Shown here: positions 1-5,563 of the stretch, one piece after another
How positions within the stretch are numbered: position 1 is the stretch's first letter
Layout of the letters: every line of letters starts with the position of its first letter
DNA from: Chloroflexota bacterium
Lineage (GTDB): Bacteria > Chloroflexota > Anaerolineae > B4-G1 > DUEL01
DNA length: 6,958 nucleotides
Direction of reading: 5' to 3'
NCBI GenBank assembly: GCA_017743275.1
Contig: JAGHZG010000079.1
Location: 1-6,958 of the forward strand
The notes under the pieces: model-generated
Database searches by the model: none
What the model saw: the letters and a program-made list of their open reading frames with translations, nothing else
Told to the model about the DNA's origin: nothing
Position numbers and translations under genes: made by a program

Positions 1-1
1 G

Positions 2-40
2 GGGATATACGAAGAGGACGTTTTCCAGCAGGTCTCATAA
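2..40 (+). CDS. C-terminal tail of an upstream gene (possible antitoxin), partial
   Basis: A reading frame enters from the left edge, reads GIYEEDVFQQVS and stops at TAA 38-40. The stop overlaps the first possible codon of the PIN toxin (ATA 37-39) as ATAA, the spacing expected of a translationally coupled antitoxin-toxin pair. COG1569-type PIN toxins are usually preceded by a small DNA-binding antitoxin, which is what this would be. Only 12 residues are visible and all three frames are open here, so identity cannot be read from the sequence. The coupling argument is inference. Confidence 0.3.
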   Translation, partial: GIYEEDVFQQVS

Positions 41-456
41 GAGTTGTCCTGGACACGAATGTTCTCATTGCCGCGTTGATCACACGGGGCGTCTGTAGTG
101 ACTTGCTGGAGCACTGTTTCCGTCGGCATGAGATCGTCCTCTCCGAGTTTATCCTGGATGAATTCCGCAGGCATCTGTACAGATTCGGTTACACTTCTGC
201 GGAAGTGGATGAGGCCGGGGAGTTGCTACGATGGAAGGCAACCGTTGTCGTGCCGGTTCCGCTGGAGCCTTCGGTTTGCCGGGATGCGGATGACGTAATG
301 ATCTTGGGGACAGTGGTTGCGGGTGAAGCAAACTGCATCATTACAGGGGATAAGGATTTGCTGGTTTTGCGGCAGTTCGGTTCTGTGAAGATTCTGTCTC
401 CGGCGGAATTCCTGCCACGAGAGACAGATTCTGCTGATCAGGGCAGGAGGGGATAA
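37..456 (+). CDS. PIN-domain toxin, COG1569/TIGR00305-like, with non-standard start
   Basis: This is a predicted Mg2+-dependent ribonuclease of the PIN fold, the toxin half of a toxin-antitoxin pair. Read from ATA 37 it has 139 residues, normal for the family. The N-terminus IRVVLDTNVLIAAL carries the first catalytic aspartate (D6). Further acidic positions are E42 in the SEFILDEF helix, the D83-A-D-D86 cluster and TGDKDLL (D105, D107). The C-terminal ILSPAEFL strand is also typical. The first ordinary start, TTG at 76, would delete the first strand and D6, so it is unlikely to be the biological start. No ATG, GTG or TTG exists in frame upstream, and the frame is open to the window edge. Either ATA 37, overlapping the preceding TAA, is used, or a base has changed. 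An AGGAGG site inside the 3' end serves the next gene, which starts 2 bases after the stop. Codons are more A/T-ended than in the glycosyltransferase that follows. Domain call strong, start uncertain. Confidence 0.85.
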   Translation: MRVVLDTNVLIAALITRGVCSDLLEHCFRRHEIVLSEFILDEFRRHLYRFGYTSAEVDEAGELLRWKATVVVPVPLEPSVCRDADDVMILGTVVAGEANCIITGDKDLLVLRQFGSVKILSPAEFLPRETDSADQGRRG

Positions 457-458
457 GT

Positions 459-1406
459 ATGCCTGTGATCTCCGTTGTCGCTCCTGTCTTCAACGAAGAG
501 GAAACTCTTCCGGAGTTCTATCGTCGCGTCCGGGCGGTGATGGACGGGATGGGGGAGCCCTGGGAACTGGTGCTGGTGGACGACGGCAGCAGCGATGGCA
601 GTTTCCGGATCGCCCGGGAACTGTATGAGCAAGACTCGCGCGTGCGGGTGGTGCGCTTTGCCCGTAACTTCGGGCACCAGATTGCCATCACCGCCGGGAT
701 GGACCACGCCCGCGGCGATGCCGTCGTCACCATTGACTCCGACCTGCAGGACCCGCCGGAGGTCATCCCGGACCTGGTGGCCCGCTGGCGGGAGGGATAC
801 CATGTGGTCTACGGCGTCCGCGCCGAGCGGGAGGGGGAGACCTGGTTCAAACTCTTCACGGCCCGCCTCTTCTACCGCCTCATCGCCGCCCTCACCGATG
901 TCCGTATCCCGATGGAGGCCGGGGACTTCCGACTGCTGGACCGGAAGGTGGTGGAGGACATGCGGCGCCTGCGGGAGCACCGCCGCTTCATCCGGGGGAT
1001 GACCTCATGGGTGGGGTACCGGCAAATTGGCGTCCCCTACTACCGTCATGCCCGCTTCGCCGGGCAGACCAAGTACTCGTTCCGCAAGATGTTCCGGCTG
1101 GCGCTGGACGCCATCACCGGTTTCTCCGACGTCCCCCTGCGGCTGGCCTGGACCTTCGGGGCGGTTCTGCTGGTGTTGGGGGTCATACTGGGGTTGGTGC
1201 TCCTGGGGTTGCGGCTGACCGGGCAGGCCCCGCTGGCCGGGCAGGGGCTGATGCTGACGGTGGCCATCCTTCTCAGCGGCACCCAACTCCTGTTCCTGGG
1301 CATCATCGGCGAGTACCTGGCCCGCATCTACGACGAGGTCCGCAACCGGCCGCTGTATACGGTGATGGAAGTCCTGGAAAGGAGCGAAAGTGGCCCGGAA
1401 AGGTGA
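459..1406 (+). CDS. Family 2 glycosyltransferase, polyprenyl-phosphate sugar transferase (GtrB/DPM1-like)
   Basis: The 315-residue protein probably moves a sugar from a nucleotide donor onto a polyprenyl phosphate at the inner face of the cytoplasmic membrane, making a lipid-linked sugar for envelope glycans or glycoproteins. The GT-A domain (about 1-225) shows the start motif SVVAPVFNEEETL (5-17), the nucleotide-binding VDDGSSDGS (40-48), RNFGHQIAITAGMDHARGD (69-87) and the metal-binding DSDLQDPPE (93-101, D93/D95). It also has GDFRLLDRKV (155-164), RRFIRGM (175-181) and TKYSFRKM (204-211), all hallmarks of the GtrB/dolichyl-phosphate mannose synthase branch. Two C-terminal membrane helices lie near 227-251 and 262-284, followed by YDEVRNRPLYTV, the usual cytosolic tail. 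Length is standard. The ATG at 459 has AGGAGG at 445-450. No GtrA-type flippase or glycan cluster is visible nearby, so sugar and acceptor cannot be named. The last 17 bases overlap the next gene. Confidence 0.95.
   Translation: MPVISVVAPVFNEEETLPEFYRRVRAVMDGMGEPWELVLVDDGSSDGSFRIARELYEQDSRVRVVRFARNFGHQIAITAGMDHARGDAVVTIDSDLQDPPEVIPDLVARWREGYHVVYGVRAEREGETWFKLFTARLFYRLIAALTDVRIPMEAGDFRLLDRKVVEDMRRLREHRRFIRGMTSWVGYRQIGVPYYRHARFAGQTKYSFRKMFRLALDAITGFSDVPLRLAWTFGAVLLVLGVILGLVLLGLRLTGQAPLAGQGLMLTVAILLSGTQLLFLGIIGEYLARIYDEVRNRPLYTVMEVLERSESGPER
1378..1384 (+). promoter_or_regulatory. Shine-Dalgarno site for the 1390 GTG start
   Basis: AAAGGAG lies inside the glycosyltransferase 3' end, 5 bases before GTG 1390. 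It is a better match and spacing than GGAAAGG (1397-1403) before the alternative ATG at 1408, so it favours the GTG start and a 17-base gene overlap. Confidence 0.6.
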
Positions 1407-2058
1407 GATGAAACGACAACGGAAGGCTCTGAAGAAGAGAGCGGAGCGGCAGAAGGCGCGGGCTGAAACATCTTCTTTGTCATCTCCCTCTCCATCCCGG
1501 TCGGCCATCCGCCGGACGATCCGGGAGGCGGGGCAATGGCCGCTCCTGGAATGTCTGATCCCCGAAGAGTGGCAGGATACGAAGAACATCCTCCAGATTG
1601 TTGTTGCCCGTCGCTCTCCCCAGGGGCAGGTAGCGGCAGGGGTTTTTCTGGTAGACCTGGCGTGTCTGGGAGTAAAAGATGGGTTCCCGGCAGTCTTTTC
1701 CTCGCAGCGGGAGTACGAGCAGAGACTCCGCCGCCGGGTCACTGAGCGACAGAAGGTGATCCGGGCGGACCTGAACCTGGCGGCCAAAATTATCCGGGAG
1801 GCGGCGGAATACGCGGCTCGCCTGGGCTTTCGGGTGCACCCCGACGCCGTAGAGGCTATGCCGATTCTGGGAGATGCCAACCCGGACGCCTGCGAAGTCC
1901 CGATCCCTCTGGGGGGCCCGGGCGGGAAACCTATGTATATCGCTGGCCCCTATGATGACGTTCAGTCCATTATGAATCACCTGCTCCGAACATTGGGGCC
2001 GGACGGCTTCCACTATCTTGTCCCGCTGGAGGGTCTGGGGGAGGATTGGGATGAGTAG
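1390..2058 (+). CDS. Conserved hypothetical protein with VARR...FLVDLACLGVKD motif
   Basis: I do not recognise a named family with certainty. The 222-residue product begins with a very basic, probably disordered or helical segment (about 1-26, rich in K/R) and a Ser/Pro linker (27-38). A compact domain follows, with PLLECLIPEEW (51-61), ILQIVVARRSPQGQVAAGVFLVDLACLGVKD (67-97), a charged helix with YEQRLRRRVTER (109-120), a helix near 127-145, and a C-terminal stretch with GGKPMYIAGPYDD (178-190). Proteins with this VARR...G.FLVDL.CLGVKD plus ISGP/IAGP-YDD layout recur, from memory, as unnamed proteins in Chloroflexota. There is no signal peptide, membrane helix or recognisable catalytic motif; the single cysteines C55, C92 and C168 do not form a metal-binding pattern. 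The start is GTG 1390 (good Shine-Dalgarno, 17-base overlap with the glycosyltransferase); ATG 1408, one base after that gene's stop, is the alternative and would give 216 residues. Overlap suggests co-transcription rather than shared function. Codon choice is more A/T-rich than in the glycosyltransferase. Confidence 0.8.
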   Translation: MARKGEMKRQRKALKKRAERQKARAETSSLSSPSPSRSAIRRTIREAGQWPLLECLIPEEWQDTKNILQIVVARRSPQGQVAAGVFLVDLACLGVKDGFPAVFSSQREYEQRLRRRVTERQKVIRADLNLAAKIIREAAEYAARLGFRVHPDAVEAMPILGDANPDACEVPIPLGGPGGKPMYIAGPYDDVQSIMNHLLRTLGPDGFHYLVPLEGLGEDWDE

Positions 2059-2122
2059 ATGATAGGAGCACACCCTCTCAAAGAGCAGGTATCCACTGCG
2101 CGCGACCCGGCGGCCCTCTGCA

Positions 2123-2136
2123 ACGTATATATACGT
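2123..2136. promoter_or_regulatory. Perfect 14-base palindrome, possible operator
   Basis: ACGTATATATACGT is its own reverse complement and lies 32 bases before the DUF2207 start, in the only sizeable spacer (110 bases) before the envelope gene block. Flanking GGCCC (2112-2116) and GGGCC (2137-2141) are also complementary but offset by a six-base bulge. TATATA inside it could serve as a -10 element. A dimeric regulator site or a promoter element is plausible; neither is shown. An 8-base direct repeat, TATCCACT, brackets the region at 2090-2097 and 2147-2154. Confidence 0.45.
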
Positions 2137-2168
2137 GGGCCGTAACTATCCACTATGAAAGGGGCCAT

Positions 2169-4025
2169 ATGTTGAAAAGAATTGCGCCCGACCGTCTCCT
2201 GCATCGTGCCTTCTTGCCTCTTGCCTTCCTGCTTCTTGCATCCTGTCTTCTCCACCCTGCCCCTGCCTCTGCTCAGAGCAAGACCTTCATCTGGGAGCGG
2301 CTGGATGTGGAGATCACGGTTCTCTCCAATGGGGACTTCCTGGTCCAGGAGACCCAGGTCATCCGGTTCACCTCCGGGACCTTCACCTTTGGCTACCGGG
2401 CTGTCCCGGCCCAGCGCCTCAACGCTATCAGCGACGTCCAGGTCTGGGAGGACGGGCAGCCCTGCCGGGTGTCCGTCACCAAAGAAGAAGGGGAGTACCG
2501 GATTCGGTGGGAGATGAATGCCCCCCGTGCCGATTCCCGCCAAACCTACATTGTGCGCTATCTGGTCCGTGGGGGTCTGCGCTATTACGAAGGGGGCGAT
2601 CAGTTATGGTGGAAGGCCGTCTTCCCCGACCGGAGTTTCCCGGTGCAGGCCTCTACGGTGACAGTGCGCCTGCCGGAGGGAGCGGTGGCGGAGAAGGCGG
2701 CGGCCTACTTCGCCGAGGCGACCGTCTCCGGCATCGGGACGAATACGGTGGTCTTCACCGCGCAGGAGGTGCTGGACCCGGGGCAGGAGATGGAGGTGCG
2801 GGTGCAGTTCCCCCACGGGGTGGTGAAGGGGAGCGCGCCGGCCTGGCAAGTTGCAGAGGATGCGAAGCCCCTGATCAATCTGGGGCTGGGCGTCCTGGGG
2901 GGGCTGTTCGCCGTGGGCGGCCCGCTGCTGGTGCTCCTGCTCTGGTACCTGCGGGGCCGGGACCCGGTGGTGAAACTTCCCACGGACTACCTGACGGAGC
3001 CGCCGTCGGATGCGCCGCCGGGGGTGGCCGGTGCACTGGTGGATGAGAAGGCCGATATGCAGGACATCCTGGCCACCCTGGTGGACCTGGCCCGGCGGGG
3101 ATATTTGCAGATTGAGGAACGGGCCAGGCGCGGGATGCTGACCACCTCGTCCGACTTCACCTTCCGGCGGACGGACAAACCGGACGACGATTTGCTCCCC
3201 TACGAGAAAAAGTTGCTCTCCGAACTGTTGGGGCGCAAAGGGGAGCGGCGTCTGGCCGATTTGAAGAACAAGTTCTACACGGCCGTTCCCGAAATCCAGA
3301 AAGGGATATACGCACAACTGGTGCGCCGGGGCTACTTCCGGACTTCACCGGAAGCGGTTCGCGGCCGGTATGCTGCCCTGGGGTCAGGGATGCTGATCCT
3401 GGTGGGCGTGCTGGCCTTCTGTGCCATCGGCGGCCTGGTGGAGGTCTCCGACGCGGTCATCTGCCCCTTCCTGGGCCTGGGGGTGATGGCGGTGGCCCTG
3501 ATCATCGCCGGACAGCATATGCCGGTCAAGACCCGCAAGGGGGCGGAGGAGGCGGCCCGCTGGCAAGCCTTCAAGCGTTACCTGCAGGAGATGGAAAAGT
3601 ACACCGACGTCCGGGAGGCCACGGACCAGTTTGAGAAGTACCTGCCCTATGCCATCGCATTTGGCGTGGACCGCACCTGGGTCAATCGGTTCACCCGGGT
3701 GGAGGGGATGCCGATGCCGGTCTGGTACATCCCATCTCCGGTCTACTACGGGGGCCGCCCTTCTGCGGGTGGACGTGGGCCGGGTATGGCCGCGCCGGCC
3801 CCCGCCGGCGCGCCGGGCGGGATGCCCTCGCTGGATGGCATGAGCCGGGGGCTGGGAGCCTCGCTGGATGCCTTCTCCCGCGGGCTGGGCTCTATGCTGG
3901 ATACAGCGGGTAGCGTCCTTGTCAGCCAGCCATCCTCTTCGCGCGGCGGGGGTTGGAGCGGCGGCTTCGGCGGAGGGGGCGGCGGTGGCGGCGGCGGTGG
4001 CGGCGGCAGAGGCGGATTTGGATAA
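2169..4025 (+). CDS. DUF2207 membrane protein with glycine-rich tail
   Basis: This 618-residue protein matches the DUF2207 (YciQ-like) predicted membrane proteins, whose molecular role is unknown. An N-terminal signal spans about 1-35: basic MLKR, a hydrophobic Leu/Ala core, then either a lipobox-like L-A-S-C (23-26) or a signal peptidase I site after A35 (PAPASA/QSKT). The extracytoplasmic beta-rich domain (about 36-225) begins FIWERLDVEITVLSNGDFLV and has the family-typical GGLRYYEGGDQLWWKAVFPD region. A membrane helix (about 236-260) is followed by LRGRDPVVKLPTDYLTEPPSD, a helical cytosolic region (about 285-395, starting DMQDILATLVDLARRGYL), two more membrane helices (about 401-424 and 430-449), then WQAFKRYLQEMEKY and LPYAIAFGVDRTWVNRF. 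The tail ends in Gly-rich residues (about 591-618, including 13 consecutive Gly). The ATG has AAAGGGG 5' of it at 2158-2164. The gene opens the envelope block. Codons are strongly G/C-ended. The signal-peptide codons appear heptad-periodic (see separate entry). Confidence 0.93.
   Translation: MLKRIAPDRLLHRAFLPLAFLLLASCLLHPAPASAQSKTFIWERLDVEITVLSNGDFLVQETQVIRFTSGTFTFGYRAVPAQRLNAISDVQVWEDGQPCRVSVTKEEGEYRIRWEMNAPRADSRQTYIVRYLVRGGLRYYEGGDQLWWKAVFPDRSFPVQASTVTVRLPEGAVAEKAAAYFAEATVSGIGTNTVVFTAQEVLDPGQEMEVRVQFPHGVVKGSAPAWQVAEDAKPLINLGLGVLGGLFAVGGPLLVLLLWYLRGRDPVVKLPTDYLTEPPSDAPPGVAGALVDEKADMQDILATLVDLARRGYLQIEERARRGMLTTSSDFTFRRTDKPDDDLLPYEKKLLSELLGRKGERRLADLKNKFYTAVPEIQKGIYAQLVRRGYFRTSPEAVRGRYAALGSGMLILVGVLAFCAIGGLVEVSDAVICPFLGLGVMAVALIIAGQHMPVKTRKGAEEAARWQAFKRYLQEMEKYTDVREATDQFEKYLPYAIAFGVDRTWVNRFTRVEGMPMPVWYIPSPVYYGGRPSAGGRGPGMAAPAPAGAPGGMPSLDGMSRGLGASLDAFSRGLGSMLDTAGSVLVSQPSSSRGGGWSGGFGGGGGGGGGGGGGRGGFG
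2211..2246 (+). repeat. Heptad-like repeat inside signal-peptide codons
   Basis: About five near-identical units follow each other: TTCTTGC, CTCTTGC, CTTCCTGC (8 bases), TTCTTGC, ATCCTGT. The period is 7, not a multiple of 3, so the units pass through all frames and the pattern is not simply Leu/Ala codon repetition. It resembles the 7-base arrays found in spacers elsewhere in this window. Hydrophobic core coding does favour CTT/GCC codons, so chance contributes. Confidence 0.4.
3969..4007 (+). repeat. GGN triplet run encoding 13 glycines
   Basis: Thirteen glycine codons in a row (mostly GGC with GGA, GGG and GGT mixed in) form the flexible tail of the DUF2207 protein, ending RGGFG. Glycine-rich ends are usual for this family, so this is a real coding feature, but the tract is prone to length change by slippage and to assembly error. 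Confidence 0.85.
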
Positions 4026-4080
4026 ACCGCTGGCTTCGTTGTGGCCTGAAATGGATTTTGGGGCTCAGTGCAAAGGTTTC

Positions 4081-4087
4081 GGAGGTG
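4081..4087 (+). promoter_or_regulatory. Shine-Dalgarno site deciding the 4092 GTG start
   Basis: GGAGGTG sits 4 bases before GTG 4092. The in-frame GTG at 4068 has no comparable site and would add eight residues (MQRFRRCK) not typical of DUF433 proteins, so 4092 is preferred. Confidence 0.7.
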
Positions 4088-4091
4088 TAAG

Positions 4092-4448
4092 GTGCTTCAG
4101 GAATATTTTGAGTTCCTGGATTCCGGCGAGATTCGCATTAGGGGCACGCGGGTAGGGTTGGAAACTGTCCTGCGGGATTATCTGCTGGGTGCTGGCCCTG
4201 AGGAGATGGTGCTCCGGTATCCGACTCTTTCTCTGGAGCAGGTTCACGCAGCGATTTTGTACTATCTACAAAACACCGATCGGATCAATCAGTATCTGCG
4301 AGAATGCTGGCAACTGGGGGAGGATGCCTGGATGGAGCAACAGCGGCAACCCTCTCCGTTTGTACAGGAGTTGAGGAGACGTATGGCTGAACGGCGCCGA
4401 TCTTTGCGGGAAACGCCGATCGGACATCCCACTTCGGTTGAGGTCTGA
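4092..4448 (+). CDS. DUF433 antitoxin (COG2442), intact
   Basis: The 118-residue protein starts MLQEYFEFLDSGEIRIRGTR (GTG start) and continues with V.LE.VLRDYLLGAGPEEMVLRYPTLSLEQVHAAILYYLQN (about 21-61), the full DUF433 helix-turn-helix-like core. A charged helical extension follows (about 65-118, with REC and RRRMAERRRSL), as in the longer antitoxins of this class, which are thought to bind the toxin. DUF433 proteins are predicted antitoxins that pair with DUF5615 PIN-like nucleases. Here the stop TGA (4446-4448) shares one base with ATG 4448 of a toxin fragment, the normal coupled arrangement. The gene sits in the spacer between the DUF2207 gene and the winged-helix/zinc-ribbon gene, with more A/T-ended codons than either. 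Function is by family; partner loss is discussed with the fragment. Confidence 0.9.
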   Translation: MLQEYFEFLDSGEIRIRGTRVGLETVLRDYLLGAGPEEMVLRYPTLSLEQVHAAILYYLQNTDRINQYLRECWQLGEDAWMEQQRQPSPFVQELRRRMAERRRSLRETPIGHPTSVEV

Positions 4449-4585
4449 TGGCCCGGCCCCGATACTTGCTGGATGAGCATATTTCCCGAGCCGTCCAGCG
4501 CCAGTTGCTACGGCGGGATTTCCGTATTTGGGAAGTGTCTACGGCGGAAGAGTTCCAGGATCAGGCCTTGTATTTACCATTGTGA
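4448..4585 (+). pseudogene. Truncated DUF5615 PIN-like toxin (45 residues)
   Basis: ATG 4448 overlaps the antitoxin stop and opens a 45-residue frame, MARPRYLLDEHISRAVQRQL then LRRDFRIWEVSTAEEFQDQALYLPL. The first ~30 residues match the start of DUF5615 toxins (YLLDEHIS, with the first catalytic Asp and Glu, then AVQRQLLRRD). A whole toxin is about 100-120 residues, with a later VTRDR/VTHDRDF-type acidic motif and a C-terminal helix. Those are absent: TGA 4583-4585 ends the frame, and the next gene begins 16 bases later. I saw no continuation in the other frames. The fragment lacks the rest of the active site and is presumably inactive as a nuclease. It could still be made as a small protein bound by the antitoxin. 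Confidence 0.75.
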
Positions 4586-4601
4586 TGAAAAGAGAGGTGC
4601 T

Positions 4602-5102
4602 ATGAATACCGGACGCACATTGGGACTGATTCTCATCATCGGAGGCATTGTCCTCTGTCTGCTCATTGCGGTAGTCAGCCTGACCTCGGCCCAGACGACC
4701 GGCGGGCGCGTGTTGGGCGCGGTCGTCGGGGCTCTGTTGGGGGCCCCGATGGCCGCAGCGGGAGCCTTTATCCTCTTCCGGGCCCAACAGGAGGCGCGGG
4801 AACTGGCCGTCGCCCAGCAGCAGAAGAAACTCCTGGGGATGGTGCGCGCCCAGGGGCGGGTCAACATCGCCGAGGCGGCCCTGGAACTCCGGGTCAGCCG
4901 GGACACCGTCAAGGAGTGGGTCTACGACCTGGTCAACAAGGGGCTCTTTACCGGCTACATCAACTGGGACCAGGGCGACCTCATTTCGGTGGATGCGGCG
5001 CAGATGCGCACCAACAAGTGCCCCCACTGCGGCGGCGAACTGGAACTGGCGGGCAAGGGCGTGGTCCGCTGCCCCTACTGCGGGACGGAGATATTTTTGT
5101 AG
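4602..5102 (+). CDS. Two-TM protein with winged-helix and C-terminal zinc ribbon
   Basis: The 166-residue protein has two N-terminal membrane helices (about 7-30 and 36-59), a Gln/Lys-rich linker helix (60-76), a winged-helix-like domain (about 74-131: [20 protein letters not shown], then [19 protein letters not shown] and [12 protein letters not shown] as the wing), and a zinc ribbon with C140-P-H-C143 and C157-P-Y-C160. The winged helix resembles PCI-type, protein-binding versions as much as DNA-binding ones. A membrane-anchored adaptor in the cytosol is a reasonable guess. The start ATG 4602 has AGAGGTG at 4593-4599. An in-frame extension to 4473 is possible, but it overlaps the toxin fragment and replaces a clean hydrophobic N-terminus with Cys/Ser-rich sequence, so it is rejected. 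Neighbours with DUF2207 and SPFH proteins suggest a shared envelope role. Codons are strongly G/C-ended. Confidence 0.85.
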   Translation: MNTGRTLGLILIIGGIVLCLLIAVVSLTSAQTTGGRVLGAVVGALLGAPMAAAGAFILFRAQQEARELAVAQQQKKLLGMVRAQGRVNIAEAALELRVSRDTVKEWVYDLVNKGLFTGYINWDQGDLISVDAAQMRTNKCPHCGGELELAGKGVVRCPYCGTEIFL

Positions 5103-5110
5103 GGGGGAGT

Positions 5111-5362
5111 ATGGAAATTCGCCACTACCGGTTTGACCGGATTACTTTGAACCCGGACAAATGTTTCGGTAAACCGTGCATTCGTGGGCTGAGGATTCCC
5201 GTGGCCTCTATTCTCAGTTACCTGAGTTCGGGGATGAGCATAGAGGATATTCTGCGGGAGTGGCCTGAACTGGAACCAGAGGACATCTATCAGGCCCTCG
5301 GATATGCGGCCTGGATGATGGAAGAGAGGGTGATCCCGCTGGCAGAGGTGGTGGCTGGATGA
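5111..5362 (+). CDS. DUF433 antitoxin (COG2442), short form, intact
   Basis: The 83-residue protein reads [20 protein letters not shown], then [20 protein letters not shown] and [20 protein letters not shown], then [20 protein letters not shown]. This is the textbook short DUF433 antitoxin: the [20 protein letters not shown] segment, the ILxYL helix, the [15 protein letters not shown] turn-helix, and ALxYAA. ATG 5111 follows the zinc-ribbon gene's stop by 8 bases with a G-rich GGGGGGAG site (5102-5108). Its own stop TGA (5360-5362) overlaps ATG 5359 as ATGA, the usual coupling to a DUF5615 toxin. That toxin is only a remnant here. The gene differs clearly from the other DUF433 gene at 4092, so the two are separate acquisitions rather than a duplication. 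Confidence 0.93.
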   Translation: MEIRHYRFDRITLNPDKCFGKPCIRGLRIPVASILSYLSSGMSIEDILREWPELEPEDIYQALGYAAWMMEERVIPLAEVVAG

Positions 5363-5483
5363 GGTTTCTACATGGATGAGAGTTTGGGCGGAGATTGAGA
5401 GGCCGCTTCTGAGAGGCGCTATTGCAGTGCTGGAAGGCGCTGCGCTGCGGGTGCGCCTTTTGCCGATTCAGCGGGGTAAATAG
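5359..5483 (+). pseudogene. Gutted DUF5615 toxin remnant
   Basis: ATG 5359, overlapping the antitoxin stop, reads MRFLHG and stops at 5377-5379. A second frame reads MDESLGGD from 5372 and stops at 5396-5398. A third frame, open from 5358 to TAG 5481-5483, reads (WM)RVWAEIERPLLRGAIAVLEG then AALRVRLLPIQRGK. DUF5615 toxins of this branch begin MRFLxDES and end in a strand-turn with ...GAIVVLE...VRVRLLP. The picture fits an N-terminal stub joined to the last 30-odd residues, with frame changes and a loss of roughly 60-80 central residues, including most acidic catalytic positions. The N- and C-terminal resemblance is by memory of the family; the frame breaks are seen directly. Presumably non-functional. 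Confidence 0.6.
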
Positions 5484-5497
5484 GGAGTCCATCGCAT

Positions 5498-5525
5498 GTC
5501 GCACGGAGCAGATGCTCCCTGCGAC
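5498..5525 (+). other. Stem-loop with two-part perfect stem
   Basis: GTCGCA (5498-5503) pairs with TGCGAC (5520-5525), then a C/C mismatch, then GGAGC (5505-5509) pairs with GCTCC (5514-5518) around the loop AGAT. That gives 11 pairs in a 28-base hairpin. No T-run follows, so it is not a standard intrinsic terminator. Its 3' arm merges into the first heptads of the adjacent array. It could be a processing or stability element in the message, or part of a mobile repeat family. Confidence 0.6.
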
Positions 5526-5548
5526 CTGCGACCTGCGACCTGTAACCT
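5521..5548 (+). repeat. Heptanucleotide tandem repeat, GCGACCT
   Basis: Three exact GCGACCT units (5521-5527, 5528-5534, 5535-5541) and one variant GTAACCT (5542-5548) lie directly before the Shine-Dalgarno site AGGAGG (5551-5556) of the helical gene. A seven-base period between genes resembles the STRR heptamers known from filamentous cyanobacteria; that likeness is in period and position only. Confidence 0.85.
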
Positions 5549-5563
5549 GAAGGAGGAACAACC

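Noticed and set aside
1005..1880. Long minus-strand open frame of 291 codons
   Set aside because: It lies opposite the glycosyltransferase and the 1390 gene, is rich in Arg/Ser/Pro/Gln without domain motifs, and is explained by GC-rich coding on the other strand.
459..2058. Glycan biosynthesis cluster
   Set aside because: Only one glycosyltransferase is present, with no flippase, ligase, polymerase or nucleotide-sugar enzyme nearby.
2126..2131. Confident promoter with -10 at TATATA
   Set aside because: No convincing -35 element at the right distance; the A/T bases are fully explained by the palindrome, so it is listed only as a possible operator.
3942..4025. Glycine-rich tail as a frame artefact
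   Set aside because: Frame and stop follow directly from the conserved DUF2207 region, and Gly-rich ends are typical of the family.
4473..4601. N-terminal extension of the zinc-ribbon protein to ATG 4473
   Set aside because: It overlaps the toxin fragment in another frame, has no good ribosome site, and would put Cys/Ser/Arg-rich residues before a clean membrane helix; ATG 4602 has AGAGGTG upstream.
5498..5525. Intrinsic terminator
   Set aside because: The hairpin is good but is followed by GC-rich heptads, not a T-run, and a strong ribosome site follows 25 bases later.
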